Part shown: positions 8,622 through 15,837 of the stretch, one piece after another | Layout of the letters: every line of letters begins with the position of its first letter | Position numbering within the stretch: the first letter of the stretch is position 1 | Source: Arthrobacter antioxidans | Lineage (GTDB): Bacteria; Actinomycetota; Actinomycetes; Actinomycetales; Micrococcaceae | DNA: 64,000 nt | Reading direction: 5' to 3' | Assembly (NCBI RefSeq): GCF_023100725.1 | Contig: NZ_CP095501.1 | Coordinates: 3,038,001-3,102,000, forward strand | The notes under the pieces: generated by a model | Seen by the model: only the letters and a program-made list of their open reading frames with translations | Database searches by the model: none | What the model was told of the DNA's origin: nothing | Program-made: the position numbers and the translations under genes

Positions 8622-8721
8622 CGCCGGAGCTGGCCCCGGCGCTGACGACGGCGTCGCGAGGCTCCGCCGACGTCTGCGGAGGACGACCACGCCACGATGC
8701 GAAGGACAGGCGTGCCACCGC

Positions 8722-8727
8722 TAGGGT
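8722..8727 (+). promoter_or_regulatory. -10 box of leaderless promoter (ABM monooxygenase)
   Basis: TAGGGT sits exactly 6 nt before the ATG at 8734. The GGAGG directly abutting the ATG would be too close to act as a ribosome site. Confidence 0.5.
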
Positions 8728-8733
8728 TGGAGG

Positions 8734-9021
8734 ATGAGCCAGCCCGTAGACGTCACCGCAGTATTCACCCCGCTCGACGGCGAGTTCTTCCGTGTGGAGC
8801 TCGCCCTCGGCATCGCCATCGAACAGGTGGTGGAGGAGCCCGGGTGCATCCGTTACGAGATCACCGATGCCCAGCAGGACCGCATCGTCCTCACCGAGCA
8901 GTGGGAGTCCACCGAACTCCTCGACCAGCACCTGCGCGGCCCCGCCATCCAGGACCTCGGCGAATCGCTGAGCGCCCTGCTGGCCCGGCCGGTGGAGGTC
9001 GTGCGCTCGGACCGGGCCTGA
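8734..9021 (+). CDS. Antibiotic-biosynthesis-monooxygenase (ABM) domain protein
   Basis: 95 aa ferredoxin-like single-domain protein of the ABM/putative quinol monooxygenase family. The pattern VEEPGCIRYEITD, then IVLTEQWESTELLDQHLRGPA, is typical of the fold: one strand pair, a helix, and the conserved W-x-S/D segment. Members act as small cofactor-free oxygenases or heme-binding proteins, but the substrate is unknown here. The last codons and the stop lie inside a decamer repeat starting at 9011, so the C terminus may vary between strains. Confidence 0.75.
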   Translation: MSQPVDVTAVFTPLDGEFFRVELALGIAIEQVVEEPGCIRYEITDAQQDRIVLTEQWESTELLDQHLRGPAIQDLGESLSALLARPVEVVRSDRA

Positions 9022-9058
9022 CCGGGCCTGACCGGGCCTGACCGGACCTGACCGGACC
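9011..9058. repeat. Second decamer tandem repeat overlapping a stop codon
   Basis: Three perfect copies of ACCGGGCCTG (9011-9040) are followed by ACCGGACCTG and a partial copy. The first TGA (9019-9021) ends the ABM gene. Because the unit is 10 bp, TGA recurs at 9029, 9039 and 9049 and stops all three forward frames. Confidence 0.93.
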
Positions 9059-9068
9059 GACGGACGAC

Positions 9069-9100
9069 GAAGCCCCGCACTCGAAGGAGTGCGGGGCTTC
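9069..9100. terminator. Bidirectional rho-independent terminator
   Basis: A perfect 13-bp stem (GAAGCCCCGCACT and its complement) with a six-base loop lies between the convergent ABM and thioredoxin genes. Confidence 0.85.
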
Positions 9101-9116
9101 TCTGTTGCCTGGGCGA

Positions 9117-9506
9117 CTACTGGCTGTCGGCGGCCGGGGTTCCCTCGGCCTGCTGCTGGGCGATCTGCTCGTGCACGGCCTTCATGTCGAGGCCCTTCAC
9201 GGCGTCGACGAGTTCGCCGAACTGGGTCGCGTTCAGGGCACCCGGCTGGGAGAAGACGAGCACCTTGTCGCGGAATGCCATGAGCGTGGGGATGGACGTG
9301 ATGCCCGCGGCGGCGGCGAGGGACTGCTCGGCCTCGGTGTCCACCTTCGCGAAGGTGACGTCCTCGTGCTGCTGCGACACGGCGTCGTACACCGGTGCGA
9401 ACTGCTTGCACGGGCCACACCATTCGGCCCAGAAGTCGACGAACACGATGTCGTTGCCCTCGATGGTTTCTGGGAAGCTTGCCTCAGTGATATTGATTGT
9501 CGACAT
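9117..9506 (-). CDS. trxA: Thioredoxin
   Basis: 129 aa cytoplasmic thiol-disulfide reductant. The active site is WAEWCGPCK at about residues 26-34, with the cis-proline loop GITSIPTLMAF near residue 70 and the glycine-bearing strand after it. The length exceeds classical thioredoxin (about 105 aa) by an acidic, Gln-rich C-terminal extension (EQIAQQQAEGTPAADSQ). It is monocistronic. The upstream region gives one of the clearest promoters in the window: CTGACA (-35, 9536-9541), a 17-bp spacer, TAGCGT (-10, 9513-9518), then 6 nt to the ATG. Confidence 0.92.
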   Translation of the reverse strand: MSTINITEASFPETIEGNDIVFVDFWAEWCGPCKQFAPVYDAVSQQHEDVTFAKVDTEAEQSLAAAAGITSIPTLMAFRDKVLVFSQPGALNATQFGELVDAVKGLDMKAVHEQIAQQQAEGTPAADSQ

Positions 9507-9512
9507 CCTTCA

Positions 9513-9541
9513 ACGCTAGCGACCGTCGGCAGCCATGTCAG
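9513..9541 (-). promoter_or_regulatory. Leaderless promoter of trxA
   Basis: On the minus strand CTGACA (9541-9536), a 17-bp spacer and TAGCGT (9518-9513) end 6 nt before the ATG at 9506. This places the transcript start at about the A of ATG. Confidence 0.65.
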
Positions 9542-9591
9542 GTGTGTTCGCTACCGATGAAGAACCCCACAACCGACCGAAGGCGGCACGA

Positions 9592-10026
9592 GTGACCGAG
9601 GACCCCCATGACCTGGCCCGATTCGTCGCGGCGCAGGATGCCCACGACACCTACGCGGATGCCCTGGCCGAGCTGAACCGGGGCCGCAAGACGAGCCACT
9701 GGATGTGGTTCGTCTTCCCCCAGATCGCAGGGCTGGGGAGCAGTTCGACGGCGGTCCGGTACGCCATCGCATCGCTCGACGAGGCACAGGCCTACCTGTC
9801 GCATCCCGTGCTCGGGCCCCGGCTGATGGAGAGCACCCAGGCCCTCCTCACCCTGGACGGCAGCGACCCCGTGGCGGTGCTCGGCGGGATCGACGCCCGC
9901 AAGCTGCAGTCCTCCATGACGCTCTTCAACCGGGCCGCGCCCCAGGAGCCGTGGTTCCAGGCCGTGCTGGACCGCTACTACGGCGGCGTGGAGGACCAGG
10001 GGACTGCCTCGATCCTCGCCGGCTGA
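9592..10026 (+). CDS. DUF1810 family protein
   Basis: 144 aa from the GTG at 9592, which has GAAGG about 10 bases upstream. An in-frame ATG at 9535 would place the N terminus over the thioredoxin promoter. It shows the family pattern FVAAQDAHDTYADALAELNRG, HWMWFVFPQIAGLG and the DARKLQSSMTLF segment. The family is found widely in bacteria with no settled function. The gene is convergent with the MarR gene, 16 bp away. Confidence 0.75.
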   Translation: MTEDPHDLARFVAAQDAHDTYADALAELNRGRKTSHWMWFVFPQIAGLGSSSTAVRYAIASLDEAQAYLSHPVLGPRLMESTQALLTLDGSDPVAVLGGIDARKLQSSMTLFNRAAPQEPWFQAVLDRYYGGVEDQGTASILAG

Positions 10027-10042
10027 CGCGGTCGGGCCCCGC

Positions 10043-10486
10043 CTACTCGAGGGTGTGATTGATCTTCCGGATGATCGGCAGGGCCGCGGCGAGCGTGGCC
10101 CTCTCCCCGTCGTCGAGCCGCTCGAGGAGGGCCGCCACGCGCGCGTTGCGGCGCCGGCTGACCTCCTCCCAGGTGGCACGGCCCTGGTCGGTGAGCTGCA
10201 CCAGGACGGCACGCGAGTCGCTGGGGTCCGGGCCCCGGCTGACGAGGCCGGCCTGTTCGAGCCTGATGATCTGCTCGGTCGCCGACGGGACACGGATGCC
10301 GAGATTCGCCGCGATCCGGCTCACCCGGAGCGGGGCCTCCGCCGCCATGCCGAGGGTGCTCATCTGCATGGCGGTGAGGTCCCCGTCGATGTCCATCGAA
10401 CGGCTCAGGAAGACGGTGTGGCGCAGCGTGGTGCGGAAGGACTGCGCGAGGGCCAGCAGCTGCGGGTCCGGAGTATCGGAGCTCAT
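10043..10486 (-). CDS. MarR family transcriptional regulator
   Basis: 147 aa from the ATG at 10486 (MSSDTPDPQLLALAQ). A longer frame to 10504 would run through the operator. The winged helix spans about residues 30-115: APLRVSRIAANLGIRVPSATEQIIRLEQAGLVSRGPDPSDSRA-type recognition and wing segments are complete. It probably acts as a homodimeric repressor released by a small ligand. The palindrome GTTAGGC-A-GCCTAAC lies 1 bp upstream of the start codon and overlaps the promoter, implying autoregulation. The divergent DUF6314 gene starts 95 bp away and may share control. Confidence 0.82.
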   Translation of the reverse strand: MSSDTPDPQLLALAQSFRTTLRHTVFLSRSMDIDGDLTAMQMSTLGMAAEAPLRVSRIAANLGIRVPSATEQIIRLEQAGLVSRGPDPSDSRAVLVQLTDQGRATWEEVSRRRNARVAALLERLDDGERATLAAALPIIRKINHTLE

Positions 10487-10487
10487 G

Positions 10488-10502
10488 GTTAGGCAGCCTA
10501 AC
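10488..10502. promoter_or_regulatory. Probable MarR operator (perfect palindrome)
   Basis: GTTAGGC-A-GCCTAAC has 7-bp arms and sits against the marR start codon, with CATAAT/TAATGT-type -10 sequence beside it (about 10501-10508). TTAG-N5-CTAA is a common MarR-type half-site arrangement. Confidence 0.65.
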
Positions 10503-10581
10503 ATTATGGCAGGCCAGCGGCAAAGGTGCAGTGCCTCCGATGCCGCGCTAGCGTGGGCGGAGCCGACACGGAGGAGGACCG

Positions 10582-11109
10582 ATGCAGCACGATGCGCCGA
10601 CGGCTGCGATGCCCGCCGGACCGGTCCCCGTCCACGATCCGATCGGCTTCCTCACGGGCGCCTGGGCGACGGAGCGGACCCTGCTGGACCGGGCCGGCGG
10701 CGTCACGGGCACCTTCACGGGCACCACGACCTTCACGGCCGAGGGCGGCGGCCTGCGCTGGGACGAGCAGGGCACGGTCAGCTGGCCCCACTTCCGCGGC
10801 CCGGCCTCGCGCTCGTACCGCATCGACGCCGGCGACGGCGATGCCGGGATGGTGGTCACCTTCCCGGACGGGCGGGTGCTGTGCCGTCTGGACCTCAGCC
10901 GCGGCCATGCACGCGACGAGCACCCCTGCACCCCTGACACCTACCGGGTGGACTTCGCCGTGCCGTCACCCGACACGGTGCTGTATTCCTGGGACGTCAC
11001 CGGGCCGGCGAAGGACCTCCTGCTCACGACCGTCCTGACCCGGTCCGGAGCGGGGCTCAGGCCCCCGACCGGCGCGCGGCCGCTACCGTCACCACAGGGC
11101 GGCGCTTGA
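10582..11109 (+). CDS. DUF6314 family protein
   Basis: 175 aa. Residues 18-150 show the lipocalin-like strand pattern of the family: DPIGFLTGAWATERTL, GTFTGTTTFTAEGGGLRWDEQGTV, RSYRIDAGDGDAGMVVTFPDGR and a late YSWDVTGP strand. GAGGAGGA precedes the ATG. Function is unknown. The C terminus (residues about 158-175) overlaps the end of the convergent acyltransferase gene by 53 bp. The low-complexity Pro-rich ending suggests a recent extension of one of the two genes. The gene is divergent from the MarR regulator. Confidence 0.72.
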   Translation: MQHDAPTAAMPAGPVPVHDPIGFLTGAWATERTLLDRAGGVTGTFTGTTTFTAEGGGLRWDEQGTVSWPHFRGPASRSYRIDAGDGDAGMVVTFPDGRVLCRLDLSRGHARDEHPCTPDTYRVDFAVPSPDTVLYSWDVTGPAKDLLLTTVLTRSGAGLRPPTGARPLPSPQGGA

Positions 11110-12091
11110 GCGCCGGCAGCTCGAACAGCAGGTTCACCGAGGCGTGCTTCCTCGTCGAGTACATCCACGCCAGACCCAGCGGCACGCCGACACCCACCAC
11201 CAGGAGCACCGGCAGCAGCCACGTCCCTGCCACTCCGGCGGCATCCGCGAGGGCGAGGGTGCCCATGATGGGCCCGAGATGCACCACGTAGAAGACGATC
11301 GAGTGGCGCCCGACGAACTCGAGGGCCGCCGTCGCGCGATGGGCTCCGAGTCGCGGGAAGAGCCAGCACACGACGCCGAGCGCACCCACCACGCCCCAGG
11401 CGAATTCTGCCCGGTAGAGCACGTCCCTGCCGTCGAGGTTCAGGATGCCCACCGTGATCGCCGCGGCGGCTGCCAGGGCCAGGACCCAGGGCCTGCCGAT
11501 GGCCCGTTCGACCATCCCCGCATGCCGGGCGCACCAGGCGCCGAAGAAGAAGAACGCCGCGAGGAACGTCATCGTCTCGAGACGACCGCCGTCGGGCATC
11601 ACGACCGACGCGGCGAGGCTCGCGCCGGCGACCGCCACCGGGGGGAGGCGGCGCAGCGGGTAGGCCGCGGCGTAGAAGACGAGGATGAACCACAGGTACC
11701 AGAGATAGGTCGGCGAGAGATAGAGGATCTGCGCGAGGGCGCCCGCGCCGAGGCCCCCGGTCGCGGCGAGGATGATCAGCGACCACAGGAGGTACGGCCA
11801 CGCCACCAGGGAGAGCTTGCCGGCGAAGTAGGCGCGCGCCGGCTTGGCCACGGACCGCGGCAGCAGGATGCCCGAGAGGAACATGAGGACGGGCATGCGG
11901 AAGGGTTCGAGGAAGAGGTTGACGTGGTCGAGCCCGGGCGTCGGGCCGACTGCCATCCTGAGGGCCTCGCCCGCGTGGAGCAGGACGACGAGGAGGATGG
12001 CGACGCCTCGGAGGCTGTCCAGCCATCCGATCCGAGTCCGTGTAGTGCTGCTGATCCTGGTCCCCCGCCGTCGAACTCCCACTGTAGGCAT
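11057..12091 (-). CDS. Acyltransferase 3 family membrane protein
   Basis: 344 aa from the ATG at 12091. The open frame continues to 12376, but that part is the tRNA-Tyr and its terminator. The N terminus GWLDSLRGVAILLVVLLHAGEA carries the family R-G-A-I and catalytic H motif. Then come about ten membrane helices, FMFLSG-like MPVLMFLSGILL, and GRHSIVFYVVHLGP near the end. This fits OafA/NolL-type O-acyltransferases, which acylate cell-surface sugars or peptides. The acceptor is unknown. It overlaps the 3' end of the convergent DUF6314 gene. Confidence 0.82.
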   Translation of the reverse strand: MPTVGVRRRGTRISSTTRTRIGWLDSLRGVAILLVVLLHAGEALRMAVGPTPGLDHVNLFLEPFRMPVLMFLSGILLPRSVAKPARAYFAGKLSLVAWPYLLWSLIILAATGGLGAGALAQILYLSPTYLWYLWFILVFYAAAYPLRRLPPVAVAGASLAASVVMPDGGRLETMTFLAAFFFFGAWCARHAGMVERAIGRPWVLALAAAAAITVGILNLDGRDVLYRAEFAWGVVGALGVVCWLFPRLGAHRATAALEFVGRHSIVFYVVHLGPIMGTLALADAAGVAGTWLLPVLLVVGVGVPLGLAWMYSTRKHASVNLLFELPALKRRPVVTVAAARRSGA

Positions 12092-12199
12092 GTACACAGG
12101 GAGTTCGTCGGGCCCGCCCGGGGGGATTGCCCTGCCTGCCGATCCGTGCTGGGCGCTTCCCGGACGAGGGTGCGGCGCCTGCTCCCGGGCCTTAACGGC

Positions 12200-12230
12200 G
12201 AAGGGCCCGCTCCGAGGGAGCGGGCCCTTC
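12200..12230 (-). terminator. Terminator after tRNA-Tyr
   Basis: A 14-bp perfect stem around GAAGGGCCCGCTCC with a GAG loop begins 8 bp beyond the tRNA 3' end and separates it from the acyltransferase gene on the same strand. Confidence 0.8.
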
Positions 12231-12237
12231 CTTGCTG

Positions 12238-12319
12238 TGGCAGATGAGGGATTCGAACCCCCGTAGGCGTTGCCAGCTGATTTACAGTCAGCCCCCTTTG
12301 GCCGCTCGGGTAATCTGCC
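12238..12319 (-). tRNA. tRNA-Tyr (GTA anticodon)
   Basis: 82 nt cloverleaf. Acceptor arms GGCAGAT/ATCTGCC pair, the anticodon loop reads CTGTAAA (anticodon GTA), and the T arm contains GGTTCGAATCC. The 3' CCA is not encoded. A short extra arm as in bacterial type-II tRNA-Tyr is present. Position 12238 is the discriminator base. Confidence 0.95.
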
Positions 12320-12323
12320 GAAC

Positions 12324-12371
12324 GTCTTCACAGGAAGACCGCCCGCAGCAAGCGCGGGCAAGACAACTTTA
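12324..12371 (-). promoter_or_regulatory. tRNA-Tyr promoter and leader hairpins
   Basis: On the minus strand a TAAAGT -10 box (12371-12366) is followed by two hairpins before the tRNA: GCCCGC/GCGGGC (12341-12359) and GTCTTC/GAAGAC (12324-12339). The second ends 4 nt from the mature 5' end. Confidence 0.45.
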
Positions 12372-12408
12372 CCCACAAACCGCCCCGGAGACGAATCGGC
12401 CCGGGACG

Positions 12409-12774
12409 CTACAGGCCCGCGGCCACCCGGCGCTCGATCTGCGCGTAGAAACCGGTGGCCTGCTCCGGCGTGACCAGGTGCAGCAGGACGGCCTTGTCGA
12501 GGTCCGCGCGGACTCCCGCCAGGCGCTCCTGCGGGGTCGCGGCCGCGACCACGGCCGCAGGCGGGAAGCCCACCGACGCCGACTCCACGTCCAGGATGAG
12601 ACCGGGTGCACCGCTGCCCGTACTGTCCGTGGGGGCGATCACCGCCGGCGGGACGGCGAGCGCCGGGGCCGCGCTCAGCCCGGTCAGCGACGCCGCCGAG
12701 GCCGCCGCGAGGAAGGACCCGGCGACGGCCCGGCGGAGCCGGACGCGGTAGCGGCGGCGTCGTGTCCCTGTCAT
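12409..12774 (-). CDS. Small secreted protein, unknown function
   Basis: 121 aa from the ATG at 12774, with a strong AAGGAGG seven bases upstream. The open frame extends further but has no better start. A basic N terminus (RRRRYRVRLRR), a hydrophobic core and an AxA-type site (APALA) near residue 40 form a Sec signal peptide. The mature ~80 residues contain a predicted helical part, TPQERLAGVRADLDKAVLLHLVTPEQATGFYAQIERRV. That part resembles the small helical repeats of actinobacterial secreted proteins with no known role. It is divergent from yajQ. Confidence 0.7.
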   Translation of the reverse strand: MTGTRRRRYRVRLRRAVAGSFLAAASAASLTGLSAAPALAVPPAVIAPTDSTGSGAPGLILDVESASVGFPPAAVVAAATPQERLAGVRADLDKAVLLHLVTPEQATGFYAQIERRVAAGL

Positions 12775-12922
12775 GGCGGTCCTCCTTCGGTGCGGCTGCT
12801 CGTCACCACGGTGCCAGCCGACCGTGTGCCTGCACCCGGTGACACCTGAGCGCCCGCTGTGAAGCGCAGGGGTTCCGGATAGGCTTGAGGGCAAAAGAAC
12901 CCAACCACCCCGAGGAGGCATC

Positions 12923-13411
12923 GTGGCGAGTGAATCCACGTTCGACGTCGTAAGCAAAGTGGACAAGCAGGAGGTCGCCAACGCGCTGAACCAGGCGCAG
13001 AAGGAGATCGCCCAGCGGTACGACTTCAAGGGGGTCGGCGCGGAGGTGGACTTCAGCGGCGAGAAGATCCTCATGAAGGCGAACTCGGAGGAGCGCGTCC
13101 TCGCGGTGCTCGACGTCCTGCAGTCCAAGATGATCAAGCGCGGCATCTCCCTGAAGTCCCTCGACACCGGCGAGCCCTTCCCCTCGGGCAAGGAGTACCG
13201 CCTCGAGACCTCCATCAAGGAGGGCATCGCCCAGGACCTCGCGAAGAAGATCAACAAGCTGATCCGCGACGAGGGCCCCAAGGGCGTCAAGTCGCAGATC
13301 CAGGGCGACGAGCTGCGCGTCAGCTCGAAGTCGCGCGATGACCTGCAGGCCACCATGGCCCTGCTCAAGAACTTCGACGAGGCAGACCTCCAGTTCGTGA
13401 ACATGCGCTGA
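12923..13411 (+). CDS. yajQ: YajQ/DUF520 nucleotide-binding protein
   Basis: 162 aa with the family's two ferredoxin-like halves. It starts STFDVVSKVDKQEVANALNQA, has QRYDFKGV near residue 32 and ends DLQFVNMR, all family signatures. Related proteins bind cyclic di-GMP in some proteobacteria, and tRNA or nucleotide binding has been proposed. The ligand here is unknown. The GTG start has GAGGAGG upstream. It is transcribed alone, with a strong terminator 23 bp downstream. Confidence 0.9.
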   Translation: MASESTFDVVSKVDKQEVANALNQAQKEIAQRYDFKGVGAEVDFSGEKILMKANSEERVLAVLDVLQSKMIKRGISLKSLDTGEPFPSGKEYRLETSIKEGIAQDLAKKINKLIRDEGPKGVKSQIQGDELRVSSKSRDDLQATMALLKNFDEADLQFVNMR

Positions 13412-13433
13412 CCGAAGCGCGACCAGCACCGAC

Positions 13434-13476
13434 GACGACGGCGGCCCCACCTGCGGAAGGTGGGGCCGCCGTCGTC
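13434..13476. terminator. Bidirectional rho-independent terminator
   Basis: An 18-bp perfect stem with a seven-base loop between the convergent yajQ and htpX genes. Confidence 0.88.
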
Positions 13477-13486
13477 CGTCCTGGTC

Positions 13487-14368
13487 CTACCGGCTGAGCG
13501 GGCGGCCTGCCATGCCCTCGAGGCGGGCGATGCGCTGGTCCATCGGCGGGTGGGTCGCGAACAGCCTGCCCACGCCGGCCCCCTTGAACGGATTGGCGAT
13601 CATCAGGTGGGAGGTGTTGACGAGGCGCTGGTCCTGCGGCATCGGGGCCCGCTGCGTACCGCTCTCGAGCTTGCGCAGGGCCGAGGCGAGGGCCAGCGGG
13701 TCGTCGGTCAGGGCGGCGCCGTCCTCGTCGGCGTCGTACTCGCGGGTGCGGCCGATCGCGGTCTGGATGAGCCCCGCGGCCAGCGGCGCGAGGAACGCGA
13801 GGAGCAGCGCCGCGATGGGGTTGCCGCCCTGGTTGCGGTTGCCGCCCATGATGCCCGCGAAGGCGAACATCTGCGCCACGGACGTGATGACGCCGGCCAC
13901 GGCGGCCGCGATGGACCCGGTGAGTATGTCGCGGTTGTAGACGTGCATCAGCTCGTGCCCCAGGACGCCGCGCAGTTCACGCTCGTTCAGCAGTTGCAGG
14001 ATGCCCTGCGTGCAGCACACCGCGGCGTTCTCGGGGTTGCGGCCGGTCGCGAAGGCGTTGGGCGCCATGGTCGGCGAGACGTAGAGCCGCGGCATGGGCT
14101 TGTCGGCCCGTGTGCTGAGCTCCCGGACGATCCGGTACATCGCCGGCGCCTGCTGCTCCGTGACCTCGACGGCGCGCATGCTGCGGATGGCGATCTTGTC
14201 GCTGTTCCAGTAGCTGTAGGCGACCGACCCGACGCCGAGGAGGGCGAACAGCCAGATGAACATGGAGCTGCCGGTCGCCCCGGCGATGACCGCACCGAAG
14301 AGGAGGAAGATCCCCATCAGGGCGCCGAACAGCAACGCCGTCTTGGCACCGTTGAAATGGTTGTGCAC
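13487..14368 (-). CDS. htpX: HtpX-type zinc membrane protease
   Basis: 293 aa from the GTG at 14368, with AAGGAG seven bases upstream. An ATG frame to 14404 adds 12 residues without a ribosome site. Two N-terminal helices (about residues 9-48) precede the zinc motif GVLGHELMHVYNRD (about residue 131). Another pair of helices follows, then the third ligand region EYDADEDGA (about residue 207). The length fits the family. HtpX degrades damaged membrane proteins during envelope stress. Many actinobacteria carry it as a single gene, as here. Confidence 0.92.
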   Translation of the reverse strand: MHNHFNGAKTALLFGALMGIFLLFGAVIAGATGSSMFIWLFALLGVGSVAYSYWNSDKIAIRSMRAVEVTEQQAPAMYRIVRELSTRADKPMPRLYVSPTMAPNAFATGRNPENAAVCCTQGILQLLNERELRGVLGHELMHVYNRDILTGSIAAAVAGVITSVAQMFAFAGIMGGNRNQGGNPIAALLLAFLAPLAAGLIQTAIGRTREYDADEDGAALTDDPLALASALRKLESGTQRAPMPQDQRLVNTSHLMIANPFKGAGVGRLFATHPPMDQRIARLEGMAGRPLSR

Positions 14369-14485
14369 TGCTCTCTCCTTGCGCTGTGGGGCCGGGGCGA
14401 ACATCAGTACAACGCGGGTGGTGGGTGGCCTGTTCCGTTCATCGTACGGGTCGGCGCTGCGAGCCGGCAGGGAGGAGGCGGGCGG

Positions 14486-15772
14486 TCAGGGCTGGGGATG
14501 GCGCGCGTCGTACTGCGCGAATCGGGGCTGCCAGCGGGCGACGGCGAGCACCAGGACGACACACGCGATCCCGCCGACGACGGCGGTCCAGCCCTCCCCC
14601 AGCCACGCCGCCTGACCACCGGCCACCATGTCGCCGAGGCGCGGCCCGCCGGCGACGACGACGATGAACACACCCTGGAGGCGCCCGCGCATCGCGTCCG
14701 GCGTCGCCGACTGGAGGATCGTGTTGCGGAAGACACTGCTGATGGAATCGGCGATGCCGGCGAGCACGAGGCAGGCGGCCGCGGGGAGAACCCACACGGA
14801 GATCTCGCCCTCGCCCGCCGCGGGCTGACCGGTCGCGGTGGCCATGACGACGACGAGCCCGAAGCCGGCCACGGACGCACCCCATCCGACGATCGACCAG
14901 ATGACCGCCTGACCCTGCTTGTGGATGTGCCCGAGCGGGCCGGAGAACAGCCCGGCGAGCACCGAGCCGAACGCCCCGGAGGCCAGCAGGATGCCCACGG
15001 TCAGCTCGCCCCCTCCGATGAGCACCGCACCGACGGCCGGCAGCAGCGCCCGCGGCTGCGCCGTGATCATGGCGATGAGGTCGAGGATGAAGGTCATACG
15101 GATGTTCGGCCGCGTACCGAGGAAGCGGAACCCCTCGAGCACGGTCGCGAGGCCGGCCCGCCGCGTGGGACCCTCGGGCGGCAGCGACGGGAGCCGGTAG
15201 AGGGCCCACAGCGCGAAGGTGAAGGTGACGACGTCGACCGTGTACGTCCAGGCGTAGCCCACCTGCGCCACGAGGACTCCCGCGAGCAACGGACCCACCG
15301 TGAAGGCGAGGCCGAAGGTGATCATGCTCAGGGCGTTGGCCGCGGGCAGCAGCGCCGGTCGCACGAGCCGCGGGATGATGGAGCTCCGCGTGGGCTGGTT
15401 GATGCCGGCGGCACCGGACTGGATGGCGACCAGGGCGTAGAGCAGCCCCACGCTGTCCACGCCGATCCACGCCTGCAGCGCAATGGCCGCCGTGGTGGCC
15501 CACAGCGCCAGCCCCGAGAGCAGCGCGACCGTGCGGCGGTCCTGCGCGTCGGCGATCGCGCCGCCGTAGAGGCCCGCCACCACCAGGGGTACGAGGGCGA
15601 ACAGGCTGAGCAGACCCACGCTGAGGGTGGACTGCGTGAGGGAGTAGATCTGCAGGCTGACGGCCACGATGGTGAGCTGCGTACCGATCGCCGAGAGCGC
15701 CGTGCCGATGTAGAGCCTCCGGAATGCCGGACTCTCCTTCAGCGGGGTGATGTCGGCGAGGAGTCTGGGCAC
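14486..15772 (-). CDS. MFS transporter (EntS-like exporter)
   Basis: 428 aa with about twelve membrane helices. The loop 2-3 signature reads GLYGGAIADAQDRRTV and the mid-loop contains RPNIRMTFILDLIAM. This fits the transmembrane-secretion-effector/enterobactin-exporter branch of the major facilitator superfamily. It probably exports a siderophore or drug by proton antiport, but no siderophore genes are nearby. The GTG start at 15772 is preceded by TAGACT at exactly 6 nt (15779-15784), so the mRNA is likely leaderless. Confidence 0.85.
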   Translation of the reverse strand: MPRLLADITPLKESPAFRRLYIGTALSAIGTQLTIVAVSLQIYSLTQSTLSVGLLSLFALVPLVVAGLYGGAIADAQDRRTVALLSGLALWATTAAIALQAWIGVDSVGLLYALVAIQSGAAGINQPTRSSIIPRLVRPALLPAANALSMITFGLAFTVGPLLAGVLVAQVGYAWTYTVDVVTFTFALWALYRLPSLPPEGPTRRAGLATVLEGFRFLGTRPNIRMTFILDLIAMITAQPRALLPAVGAVLIGGGELTVGILLASGAFGSVLAGLFSGPLGHIHKQGQAVIWSIVGWGASVAGFGLVVVMATATGQPAAGEGEISVWVLPAAACLVLAGIADSISSVFRNTILQSATPDAMRGRLQGVFIVVVAGGPRLGDMVAGGQAAWLGEGWTAVVGGIACVVLVLAVARWQPRFAQYDARHPQP

Positions 15773-15778
15773 GGGTGA

Positions 15779-15784
15779 AGTCTA
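15779..15784 (-). promoter_or_regulatory. -10 box of leaderless promoter (MFS transporter)
   Basis: TAGACT on the minus strand, 6 nt before the GTG. A TTGCCG lies 19 bp further upstream. Confidence 0.5.
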
Positions 15785-15837
15785 GCGGCGGATTGATTCG
15801 CTCCGGCAACGGTTGCGGCGCGTCGAGGAGGTATTGC

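Noticed and set aside
10488..10502. Iron box (IdeR/DtxR) upstream of the MarR gene
   Set aside because: It shares TTAGGC and CCTAA, but it is a 15-bp symmetric site without the 19-bp TTAGGTTAGG layout. It fits MarR better.
12091..12376. Upstream extension of the acyltransferase frame
   Set aside because: It would be read through the tRNA-Tyr and its terminator. The ATG at 12091 is followed directly by the family N-terminal motif.
13460..15778. Large plus-strand frame opposite htpX and the MFS transporter
   Set aside because: Rich in Arg/Gly/Glu/His with no domain. The minus strand carries a zinc protease motif and twelve helices.
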